Made by a program: the position numbers and the translations under genes. Of a stretch of DNA of 44,266 nt, positions 26,260 to 34,235 are shown in pieces. The first letter of the stretch is position 1. Each line of letters starts with the position of its first letter. Under the pieces are notes generated by a model that was given only the letters and a program-made list of their open reading frames with translations, did not search any database and was not told the origin of the DNA. This stretch comes from Alphaproteobacteria bacterium (GTDB lineage: Bacteria > Pseudomonadota > Alphaproteobacteria > DSM-16000 > Inquilinaceae): positions 1 through 44,266 of the forward strand of contig JANQGH010000041.1 of NCBI GenBank assembly GCA_028277405.1, read 5' to 3'.

Positions 26260-27006
26260 TCAGTAGACGGATGCGCCACCGTCGAGCCGCATGACCGCGC
26301 CGGTCACCCTGCGCGACGCGTCGCTGGCCAGATAGAGCGCCAGTTCCGCCACGTCATGCGGCTCGCAAGGCCCCAGCAAGGACTTTTGGTAGATCGGGTT
26401 GTCTTCCTTGATGAAGGCTGCGACGCGTTCGGTCAGCACCACGCCCGGGGCCAGAACGTTGACCCGAACCTTGTGTTCCGCCCACTGCATGGCCATGGCC
26501 CGCGTCAGCGCCAAAACCCCGCCCTTGGAGGCCGTGTAGGCGTCGGCCCCTTCGGTTCCGATCACGGCGCGCAGCGAGGCGATATTGATGATCGAGCCAC
26601 CGCCCGTGCGGACCATGGCGGGGATCGCATGGCGACAGCACAGCAAGGTGCCAAAGAGATCGACCCGGATCGTGCGCCAGAATTCGTCAAGGTCAAGGTC
26701 GGTGACCGGCCCGTCCTTGGTCGACCCGCCGCCGGCGCAATTGAACAGAACGTCAAGCGAGCCAAAGGCGCCCAGTGTGCCCGCGACCATCTTGGCAACG
26801 CTTGCTTCGTCGCTGACGTCGCAAGCCAAGGCCGTCGCGGTCCCGCCGACTTGCTTGATGAGATCGACGGTGCCGTTCGCCGCCTCGACATTGAAGTCCG
26901 CAACCGCGACCGCGGCACCTTCCTCGGCAAAGAGCAGCGATGCCGCCCGGCCGATCCCATTGCCGCCGCCGGTTATCAGAGCTGTCTTCGTATCAAGTCG
27001 GGGCAT
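26260..27006 (-). CDS. Short-chain dehydrogenase/reductase (SDR), classical type
   Basis: A 248-residue classical SDR. Cofactor motif GGGNGIGRA (about 13-21), acidic Asp after strand 2 (VADFN), suggesting NAD preference, structural NCAGG (about 87), catalytic Ser in INIASLRAV and YTASK (Tyr/Lys, about 153-157), and the C-terminal VTGAVMRLDGGASVY. Oxidises or reduces a secondary alcohol/ketone of unknown identity. I chose ATG MPRLDTKTALITGG; the open frame upstream belongs to the overlap with the preceding SDR gene (14 bases), so both are translated together. Confidence 0.93.
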   Translation of the reverse strand: MPRLDTKTALITGGGNGIGRAASLLFAEEGAAVAVADFNVEAANGTVDLIKQVGGTATALACDVSDEASVAKMVAGTLGAFGSLDVLFNCAGGGSTKDGPVTDLDLDEFWRTIRVDLFGTLLCCRHAIPAMVRTGGGSIINIASLRAVIGTEGADAYTASKGGVLALTRAMAMQWAEHKVRVNVLAPGVVLTERVAAFIKEDNPIYQKSLLGPCEPHDVAELALYLASDASRRVTGAVMRLDGGASVY

Positions 27007-27769
27007 CGTTCTGGGCCTTGTTGCTGATGGTCGCGGCGGGTTGAACGCTGATGCCGCCGACCGCTTGCTCAGTCGGCAACAGCTCAATGGTCGCGATGTT
27101 CACGTGAGCGGGGGCATTGACCGCAAACAGAATCGCGCTGGCGATGTCCTCGGGCTGCAGCTCCGTGATGCCGCTGGTTTTCGTCATCTCCAGCCGTGAG
27201 GCGTCGCCAACAGCGTGCTCATAAAACTCCGACGCCACCCGCCCGGGGCAGATCTCCGTGACCCGCAAGCCCGTGCCGGCCAACTCATAACGCAGGTTCT
27301 GGCTGAACTGGTGCAGGGCCGCCTTCGACGCGCCATAAACGGCGGAAACCAGCGTGTGCAGGCCCGAGATCGATCCGATATTGACGATGTGCCCGTGGCC
27401 GCGGTGCTTCATGCCCTCGATCGCCGCGGCGGTGATCTGGATCGGCGCGATCACGTTGATTTCGATGGCTTCGACGACGTGCTCGGGCGGCAGGCCAGCC
27501 AGACCGGTGATCCCGTGGCCCACGCCGGCATTGTTGACCACGACATCCGGCGCGAATTGTGCGATTTCCGCACGCATCCGCGGGGTATCTCGGATGTCCG
27601 CGGTCAGCGTCTGGCAGCCGACGCTATCCGCCAGGGATTGAAGCCTGTCGGCCCTGCGGGCGACCGCCAGGACATCGAAGCCCCCGGCACACAGGGCATG
27701 GACCGTCGCGGCGCCAATTCCGCTCGTGGCGCCCGTCACAACGGCGCGTCTGTAGGGTTCACGGCTCAC
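26993..27769 (-). CDS. Short-chain dehydrogenase/reductase (SDR), YdfG/serine dehydrogenase-like
   Basis: A 258-residue classical SDR with TGATSGIGAAT (about 12-22), VARRADR after strand 2 (arginines suggest NADP), NNAGVGHGI (about 83-91), catalytic Ser in NIGSISGLH and YGASK (about 151-155). ICPGRVASEFYEHAVGD and the ILFAVNAPAHVNIATIELLPTEQ C-terminus resemble the YdfG/3-hydroxy acid dehydrogenase group. Start: GTG preceded by AAGAGG; the frame is open further upstream, but that part contains the operator at 27828-27843, so the longer version is unlikely. First gene of the two-gene SDR unit. Confidence 0.9.
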   Translation of the reverse strand: MSREPYRRAVVTGATSGIGAATVHALCAGGFDVLAVARRADRLQSLADSVGCQTLTADIRDTPRMRAEIAQFAPDVVVNNAGVGHGITGLAGLPPEHVVEAIEINVIAPIQITAAAIEGMKHRGHGHIVNIGSISGLHTLVSAVYGASKAALHQFSQNLRYELAGTGLRVTEICPGRVASEFYEHAVGDASRLEMTKTSGITELQPEDIASAILFAVNAPAHVNIATIELLPTEQAVGGISVQPAATISNKAQNDAPT

Positions 27770-27827
27770 TTTGACCTCTTGCAAGACGGACCGATACCTG
27801 CATCGCAGCCCAATAGAGAGAGCCGAA

Positions 27828-27843
27828 ATGCATTCGAATTCAT
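27828..27843. promoter_or_regulatory. Operator A3 upstream of the SDR pair
   Basis: Exact 16-base copy of operator A1 (ATGAATTCGAATGCAT on the minus strand), 59 bases before the GTG of the first SDR gene. Ties the SDR pair to the tct/sulfatase operon as one regulon. TTGCCA and TTGGCA lie just upstream as possible -35 elements, but no convincing -10 partner is seen. Confidence 0.58.
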
Positions 27844-27941
27844 ATGCCAAACTGGCAACTGGATGACCGGGGTGTCAAGAGGGTCCAGATTGCGGATTAC
27901 CATTCTCGAACGCCTGTCAGTCGCCCGAGATGGGCAGCGTG

Positions 27942-28952
27942 TTAGCCGCGCGCCCGTGCTGTCGACCGACGCAGGATGATACGGGGGGCCGGGCGATCGA
28001 TGGTCACATGATGCTTGGCCAGATCGGCATCACCGCAGATCAGATTAACCGCCGCAGCGCCCATTTCGGCAAGCGGCATGCGGACCGTCGTCAGGGCCGG
28101 CGTGACGTAATCCGCCAGTGGAAAATCGTGCAGGGCAATGACCGACACCTCGCCAGGCACGTCGATTTCCAGATCGCCAAGCCCGGCAAGCGCACCAATC
28201 GCGGCCACGGCGTTGCAGGCAACGATGCCGGTAATCTCGGGCGCCTGGTCGATCAGCCGCTTGACCCCGCCGCGACCAAGCGCAAGGTCGGAACCGGCCC
28301 ATACCAGGCGACTATCGGGCGCCTCCAGGCCGTGCCGCGCCATTTCCGACCGCCACCCGGCGACCCGCGCTAGCGAAAACCGAAGCCCCGGCGCGGTGGC
28401 GAGGCAGCCAATCCGCTCATGGCCCAAGGCCAGCAGATGGTCCGTCGCAATCGCGGCGGCATCCTGGTCCGGCAGGCTGATCAACGCGCTGTCCGCATCC
28501 GTCTCGACCTGCAGCATGACGGTGCGAACGCGTTTCCGTACGGCCTTGGCCAGCGCCCGGTCGGTCGCGGCCCCTGCCCCTTGCAGGACCAACCCGTCGA
28601 TCGCGCCGGCGCCAATCAAGTCGATCAGGCGGTTGGACCCGGTCTCAAGCGACGCGGCCTCGCCGAGCAGCAAGGCGCTGTCACGGGCGGCAGCGGCGGC
28701 TTCCGCGCCACTGACGATTTCGGCATAGACCGGGTTCGACACGTTGTGAACGATCAGGGCGATCAGGCGCGACCGGGCCAACCGAAGCGACTGCGCAGCA
28801 ATGTTCGGTGTGTAATCCAGCGCCTCTACGATGCGCAGGATGCGTTCCCGCGTCGCGGCCCCGACGCGCAGAGTTTTGTCGCCGCTCAGCAGGCGTGAAA
28901 CCACCGCCGTCGAGACGCCGGCCGCCTTGGCAACCTCTTTCAGGGTCGCCAA
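27942..28952 (-). CDS. LacI-family transcriptional regulator, divergent from the CoA operon
   Basis: A 336-residue LacI-type repressor: helix-turn-helix TLKEVAKAAGVSTAVVSRLLSG directly at the N-terminus, hinge YTPNIAAQSLRLARS, then the effector domain (LIALIVHNVSNPVYAEIVSGAE) and a short basic tail. The start decision is clear: a TTG codon at 28950-28952 is preceded by a perfect GGAGGT seven bases upstream (28960-28965), whereas the frame opens eight codons earlier without a ribosome site. It is divergent from the solute-binding-like/CoA operon and has a palindrome in the shared 155-180-base region. It probably controls that operon and itself. Confidence 0.93.
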   Translation of the reverse strand: MATLKEVAKAAGVSTAVVSRLLSGDKTLRVGAATRERILRIVEALDYTPNIAAQSLRLARSRLIALIVHNVSNPVYAEIVSGAEAAAAARDSALLLGEAASLETGSNRLIDLIGAGAIDGLVLQGAGAATDRALAKAVRKRVRTVMLQVETDADSALISLPDQDAAAIATDHLLALGHERIGCLATAPGLRFSLARVAGWRSEMARHGLEAPDSRLVWAGSDLALGRGGVKRLIDQAPEITGIVACNAVAAIGALAGLGDLEIDVPGEVSVIALHDFPLADYVTPALTTVRMPLAEMGAAAVNLICGDADLAKHHVTIDRPAPRIILRRSTARARG

Positions 28953-29025
28953 TTCTTTGACCTCCAGCCCAAGCAAAAGACGGTCGCGGTCACGCTTGAC
29001 TCCCCATCGACAAGCTGCGAAAGAA

Positions 29026-29043
29026 TGGTAACACGATTTACCA
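29026..29043. promoter_or_regulatory. Operator TGGTAA-N6-TTACCA between LacI and the CoA operon
   Basis: Perfect 6-bp arms with central CG, as in LacI-family sites. On the plus strand it overlaps TTTACC (29037-29042), a -35 candidate paired with TCTGAT (29060-29065) 17 bases on. On the minus strand it sits just downstream of TTGATA (29081-29086), 17 bp, CAGAAT (29058-29063). One repressor could close both promoters. Confidence 0.55.
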
Positions 29044-29131
29044 AATCAGCTCCGCCTATTCTGATTTAGGTTAATCGAATTATCAATGCGCCCGTCCCGC
29101 TGGCCGGCGCCGGACGAGAGGTTAGGCCTAA

Positions 29132-30265
29132 ATGTTGCGGGTGGTTGCCTGGGACGATCCGAGATGCACCGAGCCCCTGAAGGCAGCGCGCCAGCCCTGG
29201 CTGGACCGGTCGGGCGAGACGATCGACATCGCGCGCCGACCGTTGACCGCGTTCAATGACCAGCCGTTGAGCGAACTGTCCGGTCAGTGCGACGTGATGA
29301 TCATCGACTATCCTCACATCCCGCAAGCTTGGGCCGAAGGTGCCGTGACGCCGATCGCGGACCTTCTCGATCCCGCGATCGTCACGCGGTGTCGTGCGGG
29401 CGCGGTTGGGGCGGCGCAGGACTCGTTCGTCGTGAACGGAACGCCTGTCGCCCTTGCGGCCGACGCCGCCTGTCAGGTGGCGGCCTATCGCCCCGCGATC
29501 CTTGACGATCTCGGCGCAACGGTTCCCGATACCTGGGACGCGGTTGTTGATCTGGCGGCCCGCCATCCGGGCTCGGTCGCCTTGCCGCTGCACCATACCG
29601 ATGCGATTTCCTGCATCCTCAGCCTCACCGCCGGCGCCGGCGCGCCGCCGAACGGGGGCGACCGGATGTTCCCGGACAGGGCGGTCGCGGAGGACGCGAT
29701 CGACACGTTGAAACGGATCGCGGCGATCGTCGACGATGTCTGCTGGTCCTGTACGCCGCCGATGCTTTACGCCGAGGCCAACAAGGGACGAACCATCGGC
29801 TACATCCCGCTGACCTTCGGTTACACCCGCCTGACCAGACCCGAGGAAGGCGGCGGCTGGCGCTTCGGCGCTCCGCCGGCCGGCTGCGGCAGCCTACTAG
29901 GCGGCGCGGGCATGGCCGTGTCGTCGCAGGCATCCGACCCGGCCCAGGCCGCGGCCTTCGTCGCCTGGTATTGCGGCGACGAAGGCCAGGTGTTTGCCGC
30001 CTTGAACGGCGGCCAGCCGGCCAGCCGGGCCGCCTGGACCAGTGCCGAGGCGGACGAAGCAGTTGGGCACTTCTTTTCCGACACGATCGAGGTTCAGTCG
30101 CGCGCCTATGTGCGTCCCCGCGCGCCTTGGTGGCCGGGCGTGCAGACGGCGGCCGGTCAACGCTTGGTTCAAGGCCTGCGATCCGGCGAATCGTCCTCGT
30201 CGATCGTTGATGGCCTCGAACATATCTATGCCGACAGACGCCCGCCGGGCGAGAAAGGGGCCTGA
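29132..30265 (+). CDS. Solute-binding-like protein without signal peptide
   Basis: A 377-residue protein whose overall pattern is that of family 1 sugar-type solute-binding proteins: LRVVAWDDPR opening strand, VMIIDYPHIPQAWAEGAVTPIADLL (about 55-80; compare the usual DVxxxxxxxxxxxxAxGxLxPLD), PDTWDAVVDLAA (about 134-145), YIPLTFGYTRL, and a C-terminal PRAPWWPGVQTAAGQRL. It has no Sec, Tat or lipoprotein signal, so it should stay in the cytoplasm. First gene of the CoA-linked operon; the next gene starts 3 bases after its stop. Possible roles are a cytoplasmic ligand carrier, sensor or catalytic offshoot; no permease gene is near. Confidence 0.72.
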   Translation: MLRVVAWDDPRCTEPLKAARQPWLDRSGETIDIARRPLTAFNDQPLSELSGQCDVMIIDYPHIPQAWAEGAVTPIADLLDPAIVTRCRAGAVGAAQDSFVVNGTPVALAADAACQVAAYRPAILDDLGATVPDTWDAVVDLAARHPGSVALPLHHTDAISCILSLTAGAGAPPNGGDRMFPDRAVAEDAIDTLKRIAAIVDDVCWSCTPPMLYAEANKGRTIGYIPLTFGYTRLTRPEEGGGWRFGAPPAGCGSLLGGAGMAVSSQASDPAQAAAFVAWYCGDEGQVFAALNGGQPASRAAWTSAEADEAVGHFFSDTIEVQSRAYVRPRAPWWPGVQTAAGQRLVQGLRSGESSSSIVDGLEHIYADRRPPGEKGA

Positions 30266-30267
30266 CG

Positions 30268-31458
30268 GTGGCCGCTACCGAACAACCAGCCGCGCTGGAC
30301 GGCATCCGGGTCCTGGATTTCACCCAGATGATGCTGGGTCCGCTGTGCACCCAGACGCTCGCCGATCTGGGCGCCGACGTCATCAAGGTCGAACGGCCGG
30401 GCAAGGGCGAATGGATGCGCGATATGCCGATGATCGGCGAGTTCGTCGGCGGCGACTCGGCCGCCTTTCACGCCTTCAACCGAAACAAGCGCGCGATCAC
30501 CGCCGACCTTAAGCATCCCAAAGCGCGCGAGGCGCTGTTGGAACTGGCCAAGGATTGTGACGTCGTGACCGAGAACTTTCGCGCCGGTGTGATGGACCGG
30601 CTCGGCCTCGGTTACGAAGACTTCAAGGCCGCGAAGCCGGATATCATCTACGCCTCCGGCTCCGGCTGGGGCCAGCGCACGGAGATGGCCAAACAGAACC
30701 GGCCGGGTCAGGACCTTCTGATCCAGGCCATGTGCGGCCTGATGTACAATACCGGTCGCGCCACCGACCCGCCGACGGCGGCGGGCACGCCGGTGGCCGA
30801 CTTCGCCGCCGCGCAGGCCATGGTCAGCGGCATTCTCGCCGCCCTGATCGCGCGCGACCGGCACGGCATCGGCCAGCGGGTGGAGGTCGACCTTTATTCC
30901 GCCACCTTGAACCTGCAGGCGCAGGAGAACTTCGCTGTGCTCAATCAGGGGATCGATCTGAAGCGCTCCGCCGCCGGCGTGGCGTCCTGCTGGAACGATG
31001 CGCCGTACGGCACCTACCCCAGCGCCGATGGCTGGATGGCGATCGCCATGTGCCCGCTGGACAAGCTCGGCCCGCTCATCGGCGACGATGATTTGGGCTC
31101 GCTGGACGCGTGGACCGAGCGCGACGAGGTCAAGCGCCGGATCGAAGCCCAAACGCGTGGGCGTACCACCGCCGACTGGATGGCCGTGTTCGAGGCCGCC
31201 GATGTCTGGGCCGCCCCGGTCCGCACCTCGCGCGAGGCGATGGACGAGTTGATCGCGATGGGCTCGGACCGGCTGATCACGCTGGACCACCCAAAAGGCG
31301 GCCCGTTGAAGATGATCGCCTGCCCGATCACGCTGAGCGAGACGCCGGCGGTCGCCAAGAACGCCGCGCCCCTGGTCGGCGAACATACCGACGAGGTGCT
31401 GACCGCACATCTGGGCGCGGACCGGCTGGGCACCCTGCGGCGCGAGGGAGCGATCTGA
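30268..31458 (+). CDS. Family III CoA-transferase (CaiB/BaiF type)
   Basis: A 396-residue class III CoA-transferase, which moves CoA from a CoA ester to a carboxylic acid through an aspartyl anhydride. Signature elements: RVLDFTQMMLGPLCTQTLADLGADVIKVE (first 45 residues; described in two parts), NRNKRAITADLKHPKAREAL (about 71-90), and the catalytic Asp in AAGTPVADFAAAQAMVSG (about 171-188). Start is GTG with GAGAAAGGGG ahead. It overlaps the enoyl-CoA hydratase by one base (TGATG). It presumably activates the carboxylate that enters the pathway encoded by the following genes; the acid is unknown. Confidence 0.95.
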   Translation: MAATEQPAALDGIRVLDFTQMMLGPLCTQTLADLGADVIKVERPGKGEWMRDMPMIGEFVGGDSAAFHAFNRNKRAITADLKHPKAREALLELAKDCDVVTENFRAGVMDRLGLGYEDFKAAKPDIIYASGSGWGQRTEMAKQNRPGQDLLIQAMCGLMYNTGRATDPPTAAGTPVADFAAAQAMVSGILAALIARDRHGIGQRVEVDLYSATLNLQAQENFAVLNQGIDLKRSAAGVASCWNDAPYGTYPSADGWMAIAMCPLDKLGPLIGDDDLGSLDAWTERDEVKRRIEAQTRGRTTADWMAVFEAADVWAAPVRTSREAMDELIAMGSDRLITLDHPKGGPLKMIACPITLSETPAVAKNAAPLVGEHTDEVLTAHLGADRLGTLRREGAI

Positions 31459-32249
31459 TGGCCGAAACGCGGCTGCACGACAATCTCGTGCTCGACCGAA
31501 AAGGGCCGATCCACGTCCTGCGCATCGATCGCAAAAAGGCGCTCGGCGCGCTGAATTTCGAGATCATGACCGCCCTGGGCGACTATGCAATGTCGCTGGC
31601 CGCCGATCCGACCGTGCGGGTTCTGGTGATCACGGGCACCGGGCGCGGCTTCGTCGCCGGTGCGGATATCGGCGGCTATCACAATGCGGCGCAGACGGTT
31701 TTCGACCGGTTCCAGCGCCGATCCCGACAGACCCATGACACGATCGCCGCGTTGCCCCAGATCACGATTTGCGCGGTCAACGGATACGCCCTGGGCGGCG
31801 GCCTGGAACTGGCCCTGTGTTGCGATTTCATCCTCGTGTCGGAAACGGCCAAGGTCGGCCTGCCTGAGATCAAGCTGGGCCTGATGCCGGGCGGCGGCGG
31901 TACGCAGCGCCTGCCGCGCCTGGTCGGCCCCATGCGCGCCAAGGACCTGATCCTGACCGGCCGCATGTTGACCGCACCGGAGGCCGTCGAATGGGGCCTG
32001 GCGCTGAAGATTTGCGCACCGGATGCCCTGATGGACGAGGCCCTGGCCCTGGCAGACGACCTCGCGAGCAAACCGCCGATCGCGCTGGCGGAAGGCAAGC
32101 AGGTGATTGATGACGGGCTCGATACGGCCCTGTCGGCCGGGCTGACGCTGGAACAGCGGGTGCTTGGCGCCCTGTTCGCGACCGAGGACGGCAAGGAAGG
32201 CATCGCCGCCTTCATCGAAAAGCGCGATCCGAATTTCAAAGGAGCCTAA
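31458..32249 (+). CDS. Enoyl-CoA hydratase/isomerase (crotonase family)
   Basis: A 263-residue crotonase-fold enzyme. Oxyanion-hole segments are GRGFVAGADIGGY (about 63-75) and NGYALGGGLELALCCDF (about 106-122), with the first catalytic Glu in GGLEL. LPEIKLGLMPGGGGTQRLPRLVG (about 136-158) carries the second Glu, so hydration/dehydration of an enoyl-CoA is likely rather than a pure isomerase. The usual N-terminal NALN motif is GALN here. It sits between the CoA-transferase and an MBL hydrolase gene in one operon, which fits a short beta-oxidation-like route or a CaiD-like role. Confidence 0.94.
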   Translation: MAETRLHDNLVLDRKGPIHVLRIDRKKALGALNFEIMTALGDYAMSLAADPTVRVLVITGTGRGFVAGADIGGYHNAAQTVFDRFQRRSRQTHDTIAALPQITICAVNGYALGGGLELALCCDFILVSETAKVGLPEIKLGLMPGGGGTQRLPRLVGPMRAKDLILTGRMLTAPEAVEWGLALKICAPDALMDEALALADDLASKPPIALAEGKQVIDDGLDTALSAGLTLEQRVLGALFATEDGKEGIAAFIEKRDPNFKGA

Positions 32250-32258
32250 GAGCGCATT

Positions 32259-33203
32259 ATGAGCGACGTCATCGCCTTCAAACACGGGCCGTTTTCGGCC
32301 ATTTCCATGGGCCTGCCGGGCGACCATGCCGGCAAGTCGGCGGTTCGCATCTTTCTCGTCGAGGGCAGCGACAAGACGGCCCTGATCGACAGCGGCATCC
32401 ATGTCGGCTATGGCCAGCTCAAGCAGGCCTTTGAGGGGCTGGGTAAGCAGGTGTCGGACCTCGACTATCTGCTGCTCACCCACGAGCATATGGACCATGT
32501 CGGCAACAACGCCGCGCTGAAGCGCGATTCCGACTGCACCATCTTCGCCCATCCGGCGCGCGCCGACCGCATCGCCGACAACATGCTGAACGCCAAGACC
32601 ATCGTGCACGCCTTTCCGGAGGGCGAGCATTTCGACCTGGCGGAGGAGTATCTGGATTGGATGGGGCCCGACGCGGTCCCGGTCGAGCGGTTCTACAAGG
32701 AGGGCGACACGATCGATCTGGGCGGCGTCACCTTGGAGGTCGTCGAGGTCATGGGCCATTCGATGGGCGAAGTCGGCTTTTTCGATCCCGCCAGCAAGAC
32801 CCTGATCATCGCCGATCCGCTACTGCCCGCCTTCAACCCTGTGCTCTACCTTTACGAAGACGCCCATGTGATGCGGGCGACGTTCCAGAAGATCATCGAT
32901 TTCATCCGCGAGCGCGGCGTGGAAACGGTGATGTTCGCCCATGAGGACCCATGCGGGCCCGAGGAAGCGATCGCCAAGGCGGAGGACTGCCGGGCCCGGG
33001 TCGATGCCATCGAGGCGTCCCTGCGGCGGCGCATCAAGGCCTCGCCGGGCATCGGTTTCGCCGAGTTGCGCGATCAGATCTGCGATGAGTTCGAGAAGGT
33101 GCGGGAGTGGCGCGCCCTGGTCTCGATCGACGCCAGCCTGAGAGACTTCGAACGTCGCGGCCTGATCCGCCGCCAGGGCGACGGCTGGGCCGATGCCGGC
33201 TGA
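32259..33203 (+). CDS. Metallo-beta-lactamase-fold hydrolase
   Basis: A 314-residue MBL-fold protein with the metal motif LTHEHMDHVGN (about 76-86, H-x-H-x-D-H), further ligands in MGHSMGEVGF (about 166) and IIADPLLP (about 185), and MFAHEDPCGP with the last His near 226. The C-terminal 80 residues form a winged-helix-like extension (KASPGIGFAELRDQICDEFEK), as in LACTB2/GloB-like relatives. It may hydrolyse a CoA thioester or lactone in the pathway. Ribosome site GGAG lies 15 bases upstream of the ATG, within the end of the hydratase gene. Its end overlaps the next gene by 11 bases. Confidence 0.9.
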   Translation: MSDVIAFKHGPFSAISMGLPGDHAGKSAVRIFLVEGSDKTALIDSGIHVGYGQLKQAFEGLGKQVSDLDYLLLTHEHMDHVGNNAALKRDSDCTIFAHPARADRIADNMLNAKTIVHAFPEGEHFDLAEEYLDWMGPDAVPVERFYKEGDTIDLGGVTLEVVEVMGHSMGEVGFFDPASKTLIIADPLLPAFNPVLYLYEDAHVMRATFQKIIDFIRERGVETVMFAHEDPCGPEEAIAKAEDCRARVDAIEASLRRRIKASPGIGFAELRDQICDEFEKVREWRALVSIDASLRDFERRGLIRRQGDGWADAG

Positions 33204-34161
33204 TCCGCCCATCGCGTCGGCCGCCGTTCTCGGCGGCGGCGTAATGGGTGCGCAAATCGCCCTCGCCCTGGCGCTGGGCGGCGTGCGGACGACCCTGTGG
33301 GCCCGTCGCGAGGAAACCCTTCGGAACGCCGAGGACAGGATCTCTTCGGCATTGGATTGCCTGATCGAGGCGGGGCTGGTTGATCGGGATGAGCGCACGA
33401 GCGTGCAGGCCCGCCTCCAGACCAAAGCGACCATGGCCGACGCTGTGGGCGATAGCGGCTTCGTCATCGAGGCCGTGGCCGAAGACCTCGCGGTCAAACA
33501 GTCGGTGCTGAAATCCGCCGAGGACATGGCGGCGCCAGATGCGATCCTATCGTCGACCACGTCCGCGCTGAGCGCCACCGCCATTCAGGACGGTTTGAGC
33601 CGGCCCGACCGATTTGTCGTCGCCCACTATGCCCAGCCGGCCCACCTGGTGAAGCTGGTCGAGGTCGTGCCGGGCCGCCAGACGGCGCCGGAGACCACCG
33701 AGACCGTGATGGCCCTGCTGCGTGCCACGGGCAAAACGCCGGCCCTTTGCCCGGACATTCCGGGCTTCCTGTGGGCTCGTATTCAGCACGCCGTCTTGCG
33801 CGAGTTCGCCAGCCTCGTCGGCCAGGGCCTGGTCGACGCGGAGACCTGCGATACGATCCTGAAGGAAGGCTATGCCGTGCGGCTACCGGCCATGGGCGCC
33901 TTCGAGCATGCGGATCTCGCCGGGCTCGACCTGATGAACGGGGCGGCGGCCAAGGCGGTCTGGGCCGACCTGTCGACCGTTTCCGACCCCGCCGAGACAC
34001 CTGTGGGCGCGCTGTTCGCCCAAGGCGATACCGGCATGCGCTCCGGCCAGGGGTTCTATGATTGGACCAAACGCGACCCGGACGCTTTCAAGCGCCAGCG
34101 GGACGCGGAAATCGTCCGCCGCCTGAAGATCCAGCGGGAACTGCAGGGCCAGGACGACTGA
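33193..34161 (+). CDS. 3-hydroxyacyl-CoA dehydrogenase family protein
   Basis: A 322-residue protein with the NAD-binding GGGVMGAQIALALALGG (about 14-30), the segment STTSALSATAI (about 117-127) and His145 in AHYAQPAHLVKLVEVVPG, then a C-terminal domain (FLWARIQHAVLREFASLVGQGLVD; GQGFYDW near the end). It oxidises a 3-hydroxyacyl-CoA or a related 3-hydroxy acid such as carnitine. Two departures from the common form: the usual N in SNTSSL is T, and HFFNP is HYAQP, so the conserved Asn of the catalytic centre may be missing or shifted. Last gene of the five-gene operon. Confidence 0.9.
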   Translation: MPADPPIASAAVLGGGVMGAQIALALALGGVRTTLWARREETLRNAEDRISSALDCLIEAGLVDRDERTSVQARLQTKATMADAVGDSGFVIEAVAEDLAVKQSVLKSAEDMAAPDAILSSTTSALSATAIQDGLSRPDRFVVAHYAQPAHLVKLVEVVPGRQTAPETTETVMALLRATGKTPALCPDIPGFLWARIQHAVLREFASLVGQGLVDAETCDTILKEGYAVRLPAMGAFEHADLAGLDLMNGAAAKAVWADLSTVSDPAETPVGALFAQGDTGMRSGQGFYDWTKRDPDAFKRQRDAEIVRRLKIQRELQGQDD

Positions 34162-34235
34162 GCGACCGGCCGTTTCACCCGGATACGCGATCGCCGACTT
34201 GAACGACAACGCGCCTTCAGCGCGGTCGCGGAGGA

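Noticed and set aside
30226..32759. Long minus-strand frames opposite the CoA-transferase, hydratase and MBL genes
   Set aside because: Shadow frames without motifs. The plus-strand genes overlap each other as an operon.
30268..34161. Identification as a carnitine (Cai/Lcd) operon
   Set aside because: Gene types overlap, but the set includes an MBL hydrolase and a binding-like protein, the regulator is LacI-type, and dehydrogenase motifs differ; family names alone do not justify the substrate.
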